The notes under the pieces are model-generated. The model ran no database searches. It was not told the DNA's origin and saw only the letters and a list, made by a program, of their open reading frames with translations. Shown here in pieces: positions 18,703-26,167 of a stretch of DNA of 64,000 bases; positions within the stretch are counted from its first letter, which is position 1; every line of letters starts with the position of its first letter. Location: assembly GCA_946406195.1 (NCBI GenBank), contig CAMJJT010000001.1:1-64000 (forward strand), read 5' to 3'. The translations under genes and the position numbers were made by a program. The DNA is from an uncultured Bacteroidales bacterium (GTDB lineage: Bacteria > Bacteroidota > Bacteroidia > Bacteroidales > Paludibacteraceae).

Positions 18703-18766
18703 AAAGAACTCTGATTTTCAGGGTATGGAGGGGAGATTAGTGTATTTATATATTTAAAGAAAAATG

Positions 18767-18882
18767 ATTATTGTTTTATAGTACTGCGTACTTTGAATCT
18801 TTGATCCGATAACTTATTTTTGAATACATTCAACATAACTTATCCGACCAAATCTTCACTCCATGAGTCATAAAACAATAAT
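18767..18882 (+). repeat. cloverleaf-like inverted-repeat element D
   Basis: A perfect 13-pair outer stem, ATTATTGTTTTAT (18767-18779) with ATAAAACAATAAT (18870-18882), encloses three hairpins: AGTAC/GTACT (18780-18792), TTGAAT/ATTCAA (18820-18833) and ACTC/GAGT (18858-18868). The bases share nothing obvious with element B, but the plan is the same. Confidence 0.75.
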
Positions 18883-19031
18883 CGAAAAAATAATCAAAAA
18901 TACCGAAAATCCATGCGGCGAGAGGGAGGGAATAAATGGAACATGGATATGTTGTAAATGTCGGAATTGAGGGTGGAAATGCAAAGTTAAATATACAAAA
19001 CGTAATTTTATAAGCAATTATATACATTTTA
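18883..19031. other. non-coding stretch with tail module
   Basis: No gene is seen. It holds one partial copy of the tail module (18911-18931, CCATGCGGCGAGAGGGAGGG) followed by AATAAATGGAACATGGATAT, which resembles TAAATGGAACATAATC near 12947. Confidence 0.55.
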
Positions 19032-19063
19032 TTTGCGTATTTGAGATAAAAGCAGTACTTTTG
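19032..19063 (+). promoter_or_regulatory. promoter of the 19705 T9SS cargo gene
   Basis: TTTG (19032-19035), 20 nt, TACTTTTG (19056-19063). The start codon is 640 bases further on, so a long hairpin, A3, B3 and M2 all lie in the predicted leader. Confidence 0.78.
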
Positions 19064-19082
19064 CAGCGATTTTGATATTTAC

Positions 19083-19160
19083 TTACTCACGTAATTGTGA
19101 AAAAACTAATCCTTGGAGCACACATTTGCAATCCAAGGATTATGTTTTTCACAAGAGTAA
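19083..19160 (+). other. 22-pair hairpin at the 5' end of the 19705 leader
   Basis: Arms 19095-19116 and 19133-19154 pair over 22 positions with two mismatches, around AATCCTTGG/CCAAGGATT. TTACT (19083) and AGTAA (to 19160) extend it. It would be the first structure made in the transcript. There is no T-run behind it, so it does not look like a simple terminator. Confidence 0.75.
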
Positions 19161-19179
19161 GGAATAGGACGAAGATTGA

Positions 19180-19375
19180 AAGAACATAAACATAGATTTA
19201 TACTTTTGAAGGCTTTTGCGCTCCGCACTGTGTGGATTTTGATGATAAAAACTCCTCGAAAACAAGCTTTCGGATAGTTTTTAACAACAAACTCCGCAAC
19301 TCTGACGAGTAAAAAGCCTTCAAAAGCGATAAACATAAATAAAATTCGTTGCGGATCAAAAGAAGTAGAGAAAAG
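19180..19375 (+). repeat. repeat element A, copy 3
   Basis: Outer stem CTTTTGAAGGCTTTT (19203-19217) with AAAAGCCTTCAAAAG (19312-19326), 15 perfect pairs. Inner AAAACT/AGTTTT and ACTC/GAGT (19299-19310, loop TGAC) are kept. It lacks the CAATAGTGTCCC stretch found in copies 1, 2 and 4. Confidence 0.85.
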
Positions 19376-19383
19376 AAAAATGC

Positions 19384-19535
19384 GCAGTCATTTTGGCCTA
19401 TGCGGCCTGAGCGTACTTGCTAATTAGAGGGCGCCCGGGAGCGGGCTCCCAGCGCCCACTAAATACCAAATCCGCTGTTGACGCCCCAATGGGCGACAAC
19501 ATGACTGCTTACAAAAATATCCCTGCGGGATTAGA
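19384..19535 (+). repeat. repeat element B (cloverleaf), copy 3
   Basis: Outer stem 19384-19391 with 19501-19508; the three arms are as in copy 2. The nested arm has loop GG instead of GA (GGGAGCggGCTCCC), and arm I has loop TATGC. The ATCCC/GGGAT hairpin follows at 19519-19531. The tail module is replaced by module M. Confidence 0.85.
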
Positions 19536-19546
19536 AAATACCAAAA

Positions 19547-19606
19547 ATAGGCCCCCCTCCTAAACCTCCCCCTACAGGAGGAGGGTGTCCGGAGAATATC
19601 CGGAAT
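19547..19606 (+). repeat. repeat module M, copy 2
   Basis: The same module as 18644-18702, with a better second hairpin TCCGG/CCGGA around AGAATAT. The remaining 98 bases to the 19705 start hold no other feature except a short GTCCG/CGGAC pairing near 19633-19650. Confidence 0.7.
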
Positions 19607-19704
19607 AATGAACAGAGAGGAAATAGTGAGAGGTCCGCATATATACGGACAGTTCAACAAAGGGCGGAACAATATAAAAAAGATTATTAAAAGGTATTAG
19701 TCAT

Positions 19705-22700
19705 ATGAAAAACGTAGTTAATTATATTCTTTCGGCACAGAAAAAGATATTTGTTGTGGCGTTTCTCGCCGTTTTTTCGTCGTTCTATACAATGGTTTGG
19801 GGGGCAAGCCACCCTAGCGGCTCTACAACAGTGACCGTTTCCGGATCAACTATTACCATTTCTGGAGAAGGTGCTATGGCTAACTACGCTAATGGTAGTG
19901 AAATCAACTCACTTTGGGGCACTGCAATATCTTCCGCCACTACTCTTATCGTAGAAGATGGTGTTACGCATATCGGCGCATATTCTTTCTATGGTTTTAA
20001 AAATCTCACATCTGTTACTATTCCTTCTTCTGTCACCAGCATTGGAGCGCAAGCATTTAATGGATGTTCAGCTTTGAAAAAGTTATATTACGCCGGGACT
20101 CCTAGCGAATGGGCAAGCATAAATTTCGGAGACCAAAACGCCAACCCTTTCTGTGCACTAACAGTAGGAACAGGTAAATTGCATATGTATGGAAAACGGA
20201 CAGCAAAGTCTGACAGTATCTTAGTACTCAGTCCTACCATTAAAGAAATTAAGCCATACGCATTTTATAAAGCTAATATTGCTGAATTGAGTATTCCCGG
20301 AACTGTAGAAAGGATAGGAGATTATGCTTTTTATTGCAAAATAACAGGTAACGTTGCTATTAATAGAAGAGATAAGCCCACTACCGGAACCTTTTCTATA
20401 ACATTTGATAGTTCAAAAACGACCTATTTATATATACCTGCTGGTGCTTCCTCGTATTCCAGCAATCCATGGTACGATGCGTCAGGAACTAATGGTGCAA
20501 AAAACATTGGAAGAAGTAGTGATCATACAGCATGCACAGTTACAGAGTCCGGCACCAAAAAGTGCAAAACAAGCGGTTCGTGTGGCGCAAATATGACTTG
20601 GACTTTAACAGAGGATGGCACGCTTACTTTTACCGGGCACGGAGCCATGACCAATTACGAGAACGCCTCTGATGGCTCTAAATCTACTGTTGTTCCATGG
20701 TGTCGTTTAAGACGTTTGATATACAAAGTTGTTGTTCAAGGAGATAAAGATGGAGATATCACAGGCTTTGGGAATAACACTTTTAATTACATGTGGGGAA
20801 TTAATGAAGTTGAGTTAAGACAAACAACTATTCTACCTGCATCTTTCTCATTTAGTTCTATATTCAACCAACGCGATAAATTAACACTCACCATTACGGA
20901 TCCGGCATCGCGATTAGATGCAAGTTGGAGCAGATTAGATGAGGCTCCTTGGAATGACGATGACCACTGGGAAATCGTATATCCAACTACAACGGTTACT
21001 TTATCCAAAGACGCTGAGACGAATGGTACATTTATTTTATCGTCGTCGTCATTGAACACAACAAGTTCAGCGCAAACGGTTAGTGTGACTTGTACTCCGA
21101 GTGAGGGTTATGCTACCTCATCGGTTAGTGCAACTAACCCTGATATACTCTTAGGTGATATTACATATGCCGGTTCTGACAATGAACGCACAGTAACCTA
21201 TCCCGCTCATACACATGGTAGTTCGACTATTAGTGTGGAATTCGTGTGCGCGAGACCAACGATTAGCACAGACTTAAGCACAGAAGAAGTGGAATATGAG
21301 CAAAATGCTGCAGCTTCTGCTTTATCGGTGACCGCAGACGCTAATAGTGGTGACTTGTCTTATCAGTGGCAGAGCAGTTCGGACAATAGTAGCTGGTCGG
21401 ATATTGACGGTGCTGACGAAGCATCTTTTACACCTCCTACTACTGAAATTGGAACAACGTTTTATCATTGTATCGTAACAAACACTACTGATGACTGTGA
21501 CGAGTCTGAAACTTCTAACGCTGCACAAATCACCGTAACCGCTCCATCTCCTTCCGCATGGAGTTTGCATTACGGTACAGATGGACAAAGTGATTGGACA
21601 ATTGTTGACTTCTCGCGAGTAGAATCAACTACCGAATGGCAAATAAAGGACTTTGTTATTCCTAATAAGCCCAACTGGTATGTGGATAATGCCGCAGGCA
21701 ATGATCCAAAGAAAAAACTCAGCACTTGGGGTGACTTGTATTTCGCGGCATCGCAGCAAAGCGGTACCTGTCCAATGGTAGGTGCTGCCACCGGAGCTAT
21801 AGGTACGGTGCGTATCTATGATAACAGTAACTGGAATAACCGCTATGCAGGATTTATTCCGAACGGCTATGTACTGAAGATTGGTAGTAATGAATATTCC
21901 TTTGCTTCAGAGGATGGTAATGAATATCGCTCAGAGATCATCGAATATTCCGGCTCCAATGCGCGCGATAATGTGAGTGTCGGAATTGTCGATGAGAATG
22001 GAGCTTTCGTTAGCACCGATAACACCTCTGAAATGCAGCATATATTCCTTCATGTAGGAAATAATACTACGCTATGGGGTAAGGACGGAGTCACAAATTT
22101 TGGTTTATATGATGACACCGAAGGTCATAAGTACTTTACTTGTTTAATGACCGCTGTTCCCGGAGAAAATTACCTGTATGAAGGATGGGTTCCGTCGAAC
22201 TGTACGAAAGTTATCTTCTGCCGTTTAAAGAGTTCTACTTTGGATTGGGGTACAGGAAACGATAATGTATATAACTTGACTAATAGTTTAGTCTTGCAAG
22301 ACAATCAAAATCTTTGGACTGTAACCGGTTGGGGAGGTGGTGATGGAAATTGGTCCGCATATACTCAAAAAGGAAGATTCTGTATTTGGCAAAGTAGTAT
22401 CGTAAAGAACTGGGGTGTTTGTTTCCGTCCTTGCTATGAGTTCAACAATACAGCAGGGGACGGCAATTGGAACACTGCCGGAAACTGGAAACCGCAAAGC
22501 GTGCCTACTATTGATTTTGACGTCTTCCTCAACAAGCCGGTCACAGTTAATGTCACCACTGCCCAAGCGAAAAGTGTCGTCATCAACCAAACAACCGGCA
22601 ACTCCGGACAATTGGTTGTCGATGCCGGACAGAAACTCATTGTAGCAGGAACTATCCAAAAGACAACAGACGGCGAGACATACTCTGCGACAGAAGCGAA

Positions 22701-23973
22701 TGACATTATCATCAACTCCGATGCGACGCACGGCTTAGGCGCGTTGGTAATGGGTACGCACGATGGAACGAACCAAGCGACCGTTAACTTTACCACCTTG
22801 TCCAGCGGAACAAGTGATGACAATACGTCTGTAGCACAATATGTCGGTACGCCTTTTAATGATGAGACGAATATCCTACATAACTGGTACAACTCATGGG
22901 TCTATGGTATCGACCATACCGAAGGTATCATAGGCTGGGAGCGCGTTAATGAGGGACAAGGAATGGCACCCTTCAAGGGATACTGCATCTTCTCTGCCGA
23001 TGGGACCCATCATAACTACTGGCAGCAGGGCACACTCGTTGCTTCTGAAAACCAGACCATTAGCGGTCTCAACTGGCAAAGCGGCGTGGGTACAGCGAAC
23101 CTCAACAACGAGAACCTGTTGGCGAACTCGTGGATGGCGCCTATCAAGATAAGTACGATGGAGACTTCCGACTTTACCAATACGGAAGCGACGATCTATA
23201 TCTTCAATTCCACCAGCGCGAGTGATTACGAAAAAGGAGGTTTTGCATCAAATTATACCGGATATACTCCCGGAACAGCCGGAGACGCTATTATCCCTTC
23301 CATGCAGTCCTTCTCGGTGTTCACGAAAGCTGCAGGCGGTTCGAGCGTGGCTTTGGATTACAACAAAATCGTTTATCAACCCGCCTTAAGCGGAACTGTT
23401 CCTGGACCGAACCATGCGCCGCGTCGTGCACAGGCAGAGAGCGAGGAAGCGAACAAGCTCCGACTCTTCGTGCGTACAGAGAGCGGATACGGAGACCTGC
23501 TGTATATGTGGGAGCGCAGCGACTTCAGCGAGGCATTTGAGAACGGATGGGACGGACACAAACTGTTTGGCGAATCTGTCGCTCCACAGCTCTTTGCTCT
23601 TAGTCCGGACGGCGACCTTGCGATTAACTGTATCCCTACTTTCGAAGGCGTACAGATGGGCTTCAAAGCCGGAGAACAAGATAACAGTTACACTTTCACC
23701 TTCGAGTACAGCGACGAAGCGCAGCCCCTCTACCTGCTGGATATAAGCACCAACACGTACACGCAGATCACAAGCGATACTTCCTATTCGTTCACCACAA
23801 CGGATACCGACGTACATAACCGCTTTGTGTTAACCTACAACGCTCCGAGTACACCTACTGCGCTCGAAACCACTCCTGTCGTTACCACCGGCAAGAAAGT
23901 GATATATGATAACCATTTATTCATCCTTCATAACGGACGTATCTTCAGCGCCCAAGGAGCGATGATCCAATAA
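19705..23973 (+). CDS. giant T9SS cargo protein with BspA-like leucine-rich repeats
   Basis: This is a 1,422-residue secreted protein. The signal sequence is long (MKNVVNYILSAQKKIFVVAF to MVWGA, about 36 residues). Residues about 85-135 carry BspA/LRR_5-type repeats (GVTHIGAYSFYGFKNLTSVT, then IPSSVTSIGAQAF), with more diverged ones near 165-215. An Ig-like domain lies at about 510-605 (LSYQWQSSSDNSSW, then TTFYHCIVTN). A repeat-like stretch GDGNWNTAGNWKP marks the next region (about 910-1000). The C-terminus KVIYDNHLFILHNGRIFSAQ then GAMIQ is the sorting signal. LRR_5 proteins often bind host proteins or other bacteria; that role here is inference. It heads a probable operon with 23989 and 24285. 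Confidence 0.85.
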   Translation: MKNVVNYILSAQKKIFVVAFLAVFSSFYTMVWGASHPSGSTTVTVSGSTITISGEGAMANYANGSEINSLWGTAISSATTLIVEDGVTHIGAYSFYGFKNLTSVTIPSSVTSIGAQAFNGCSALKKLYYAGTPSEWASINFGDQNANPFCALTVGTGKLHMYGKRTAKSDSILVLSPTIKEIKPYAFYKANIAELSIPGTVERIGDYAFYCKITGNVAINRRDKPTTGTFSITFDSSKTTYLYIPAGASSYSSNPWYDASGTNGAKNIGRSSDHTACTVTESGTKKCKTSGSCGANMTWTLTEDGTLTFTGHGAMTNYENASDGSKSTVVPWCRLRRLIYKVVVQGDKDGDITGFGNNTFNYMWGINEVELRQTTILPASFSFSSIFNQRDKLTLTITDPASRLDASWSRLDEAPWNDDDHWEIVYPTTTVTLSKDAETNGTFILSSSSLNTTSSAQTVSVTCTPSEGYATSSVSATNPDILLGDITYAGSDNERTVTYPAHTHGSSTISVEFVCARPTISTDLSTEEVEYEQNAAASALSVTADANSGDLSYQWQSSSDNSSWSDIDGADEASFTPPTTEIGTTFYHCIVTNTTDDCDESETSNAAQITVTAPSPSAWSLHYGTDGQSDWTIVDFSRVESTTEWQIKDFVIPNKPNWYVDNAAGNDPKKKLSTWGDLYFAASQQSGTCPMVGAATGAIGTVRIYDNSNWNNRYAGFIPNGYVLKIGSNEYSFASEDGNEYRSEIIEYSGSNARDNVSVGIVDENGAFVSTDNTSEMQHIFLHVGNNTTLWGKDGVTNFGLYDDTEGHKYFTCLMTAVPGENYLYEGWVPSNCTKVIFCRLKSSTLDWGTGNDNVYNLTNSLVLQDNQNLWTVTGWGGGDGNWSAYTQKGRFCIWQSSIVKNWGVCFRPCYEFNNTAGDGNWNTAGNWKPQSVPTIDFDVFLNKPVTVNVTTAQAKSVVINQTTGNSGQLVVDAGQKLIVAGTIQKTTDGETYSATEANDIIINSDATHGLGALVMGTHDGTNQATVNFTTLSSGTSDDNTSVAQYVGTPFNDETNILHNWYNSWVYGIDHTEGIIGWERVNEGQGMAPFKGYCIFSADGTHHNYWQQGTLVASENQTISGLNWQSGVGTANLNNENLLANSWMAPIKISTMETSDFTNTEATIYIFNSTSASDYEKGGFASNYTGYTPGTAGDAIIPSMQSFSVFTKAAGGSSVALDYNKIVYQPALSGTVPGPNHAPRRAQAESEEANKLRLFVRTESGYGDLLYMWERSDFSEAFENGWDGHKLFGESVAPQLFALSPDGDLAINCIPTFEGVQMGFKAGEQDNSYTFTFEYSDEAQPLYLLDISTNTYTQITSDTSYSFTTTDTDVHNRFVLTYNAPSTPTALETTPVVTTGKKVIYDNHLFILHNGRIFSAQGAMIQ

Positions 23974-23988
23974 AAAAGAAGAAGACGT

Positions 23989-24285
23989 ATGAACGAGAAT
24001 AATACTTATCAGCTGGCCTCGATCCCGGCTATCGGGTTCCAATCGACCAGTTCCATGCATGGCTCCGGTAGCATGTATGCCTCAGCTCCTACCATCGGAA
24101 CCGATGGAATGGCATCGACCTCTTCAACCACCGGGACTATTGCTTCCGGTCCGCGACGCATTGCGCCTCCGACACCAAACGGTAACCCTACCCCCGTCGG
24201 TGACGCCGCATGGCCATTCCTCTTTATGGCCCTCCTATACACCATCCGGCTTATCAAAAAGTTTAACAAAATAAAAAACATATAA
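23989..24285 (+). CDS. small membrane-anchored protein with PVGDA-transmembrane-basic C-terminus
   Basis: The 98-residue product has no signal peptide. Residues 1-65 are rich in Ser, Thr, Gly and Ala (STSSTTGTIASGPRR). Then come PTPNGNPTPVGDAAW, one hydrophobic segment (PFLFMALLYTI) and a basic tail RLIKKFNKIKNI. A Pro-Val-Gly-Asp motif before a hydrophobic segment and a basic end resembles a C-terminal sorting or retention tag; I know similar ends from Bacteroidales proteins but no firm function. It begins 15 bases after the 19705 stop and its stop overlaps the 24285 start by one base, so it is made together with two T9SS cargo proteins. Confidence 0.7.
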   Translation: MNENNTYQLASIPAIGFQSTSSMHGSGSMYASAPTIGTDGMASTSSTTGTIASGPRRIAPPTPNGNPTPVGDAAWPFLFMALLYTIRLIKKFNKIKNI

Positions 24286-25772
24286 TGAAAAAGATCTTTT
24301 TATTAGCAGCGCTTTGTGCGATGACGATGGTGAGCAGTCAGGCTGCTTATCGTGTGTACTTGTGCGGTATCACGGAGTTGACGGTGGATACCTTGCAGAG
24401 TACGACAAAGAACCAATTTACTCTTACTTTTGACCAGAAATGCAAGAATACGGCGGAGTACGGCAAACCGACCACCTATTACACATCCACCGTGAAATTG
24501 GTGCTTAACTCGGACGACCGCACTCTGGAAGGAACGTACACCACCCAAGGCGCAAGTCCAACCAGCAACAGTGCAAACGTCAACGACCAGACGATTAACC
24601 TCATCACCTCAGAGTTCACCTCCGGTTCAACGAGTCGTCTGCTCCGTAAAGACAGTATCTCTACTTTCACTATTGAAAAAGTGGACGAGACCCATTACGC
24701 TATCACGACAGGTGATTTGTATTTTTCCAAGCGTTTAGACCAGACCACAGACACATGGGAGTACCTTTACAGTTATGATGCCGATGAGATCCTGACCGAG
24801 GGAATTGCACCCAAACCGTATATTTTCGGTTACGACGGCGAGTACCACGAGGCGGTGTATCACTACGACATGACGGTGAATGGTATCAGTGTTCTGCACG
24901 ATGACAGCGATTATGGCAACAAGCGTTATTTCCTGACGCTCAACTGCGTAGGCAAAAACCGCGACACGAATGTAGAGCGGAATTATGAGGTACAATTGGC
25001 TATCTATCCGAGTTCGGAGTCGATTGTAGGTACTTTTGCTACGAAAGGAACCGGTAATTTGCTTTACTCGTCCAACAGTTACGTGAAGGATTTGAAAGTG
25101 AATAAACAGCGTAACTTGGCTAACGATTCGCTGAGTTCTATTCAGATCAAGTCGAAGGGAGTGAACCAGTACAGTTTCTACGGCGGAACGCTGACCTGTA
25201 CGGATTTGGATGCCAACTACAGTGCCGTATATGGCAAAAAACGCGTGGAAGCCGTTCATTACTACCATTTCAGCGACAATGGCGGAGAAGGTATTCCGTT
25301 CGGTTATGACGAGACGAGCAAGGAGGTTGAACTGACGGCGAGCAAGATCACCGTAGCTTCCGTATCAGGCGGATGGCAGATTACTGTTACCGCTGCGGAT
25401 AGCAATAGTGTCTCATACAAATTACTGATGGAGATTGAGAGCGAGTCGATTGACGGTACGTTCACGTTTGATAGCGGGTTGAGCGCATGGAGCAAAGTGG
25501 AGCGCGGACAGAGCAGCTGGTACGTAGCGAGCGGTGCTACCCTCACGATCAACAAGAAGGGTAACGGTAATTATACCATTTCCGGAAACTTGCTTTGCGA
25601 GAACGAGATGACCTATATTCTCAAGCCCTTCGATTTCAGCTATACCGCTACAGGAATTGAAGCTATCAGTGATCAGCCTTCAGGAGTCAGCAAGAAGGTG
25701 CTTCTTGACGAACAGATGTTGATTATCAAGGGTCAAAAGATATTCGACGCTCAAGGAAAAGAGGTTAGATAA
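24285..25772 (+). CDS. T9SS cargo protein with three related beta domains
   Basis: The 495-residue product has a signal peptide (MKKIFLLAALCAMTMVSSQA) and the sorting sequence KVLLDEQMLIIKGQKIFDAQ then GKEVR. Between them are three units of about 130-150 residues with a shared plan: an entry strand (ITELTVDTL, MTVNGISVL, LTASKITVA), a middle motif of the form S-x-x-x-GTF/GTY-T (DDRTLEGTYTTQG, SSESIVGTFATKG, ESESIDGTFTFDSG) and a closing 'G-x-L-x-C/Y' strand. The same unit is found four times in the 26168 product and probably once in the 5326 fragment. It starts by stop-start overlap with 23989 and ends before a terminator at 25824. Confidence 0.83.
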   Translation: MKKIFLLAALCAMTMVSSQAAYRVYLCGITELTVDTLQSTTKNQFTLTFDQKCKNTAEYGKPTTYYTSTVKLVLNSDDRTLEGTYTTQGASPTSNSANVNDQTINLITSEFTSGSTSRLLRKDSISTFTIEKVDETHYAITTGDLYFSKRLDQTTDTWEYLYSYDADEILTEGIAPKPYIFGYDGEYHEAVYHYDMTVNGISVLHDDSDYGNKRYFLTLNCVGKNRDTNVERNYEVQLAIYPSSESIVGTFATKGTGNLLYSSNSYVKDLKVNKQRNLANDSLSSIQIKSKGVNQYSFYGGTLTCTDLDANYSAVYGKKRVEAVHYYHFSDNGGEGIPFGYDETSKEVELTASKITVASVSGGWQITVTAADSNSVSYKLLMEIESESIDGTFTFDSGLSAWSKVERGQSSWYVASGATLTINKKGNGNYTISGNLLCENEMTYILKPFDFSYTATGIEAISDQPSGVSKKVLLDEQMLIIKGQKIFDAQGKEVR

Positions 25773-25789
25773 GGGGATTGGAATTTCGG

Positions 25790-25822
25790 GATTTCGGGAT
25801 CACGTGATTTCGTGATCACGAG
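25790..25822. repeat. GATCACGA-type short tandem repeat
   Basis: TTTCGGGATTTCGGGATCAC, then GTGATTTCGTGATCACGAGG, lies between the 24285 stop and its terminator. Confidence 0.75.
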
Positions 25823-25823
25823 G

Positions 25824-25861
25824 AAAATCTCACGTACATGGCGTATGTGAGATTTTTTTTG
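25824..25861 (+). terminator. terminator of the 19705-25772 operon
   Basis: AAAATCTCAC and GTGAGATTTTTTTT form a stem with an inner ACAT/ATGT pairing, followed by a T-run. Confidence 0.82.
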
Positions 25862-26046
25862 TACTTTCGACCTCCTCCCCCATTGAAATGGGGACCCCTT
25901 CGAAAGTACGTTCGCATTTTGCGGGATATATAGACAAGGGCGGGGATTTTTTTTGCCACCTTCGATTAAAAAATTTGTAGTAACTTCGGCCCTCCCACCT
26001 TAATGGTGGGTTCCCGCCGAAAGTACGTTCGCAAAGTTTTGCGAAC
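25861..26046 (+). repeat. two related nested-hairpin elements upstream of the 26168 promoter
   Basis: Element C1: GTACTTTCG (25861-25869) with CGAAAGTAC (25901-25909), enclosing CCCCATT/AATGGGG (25878-25893). Element C2: ACTTCGGC (25983-25990) with GCCGAAAGT (26016-26024), enclosing CCCACC/GGTGGG (25994-26010). Both are followed by GTACGTTCGCA; after C2 this forms a hairpin GTTCGCAAA/TTTGCGAAC (26027-26046). The frame open from 26003 starts inside C2 and is not used. Confidence 0.75.
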
Positions 26047-26108
26047 TCCAAATAAATTGCCCAAAAATACCATTTATGCGAGCATAATGAATTATTTTTG
26101 TCAATTTA

Positions 26109-26140
26109 TTTGGAAATTCAAATTTTTTGTAGTAATTTTG
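26109..26140 (+). promoter_or_regulatory. promoter of the 26168 gene
   Basis: TTTG (26109-26112), 20 nt, TAATTTTG (26133-26140). It gives a short leader of about 20 nt, unlike the other cargo genes. Confidence 0.8.
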
Positions 26141-26167
26141 TACCCGATTTTGTATATTTGGGGAATT

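Noticed and set aside
17807..19606. Repeated blocks taken as a CRISPR array
   Set aside because: Repeats are 150-300 bases long, irregularly spaced and have no uniform spacers; no cas gene is near.
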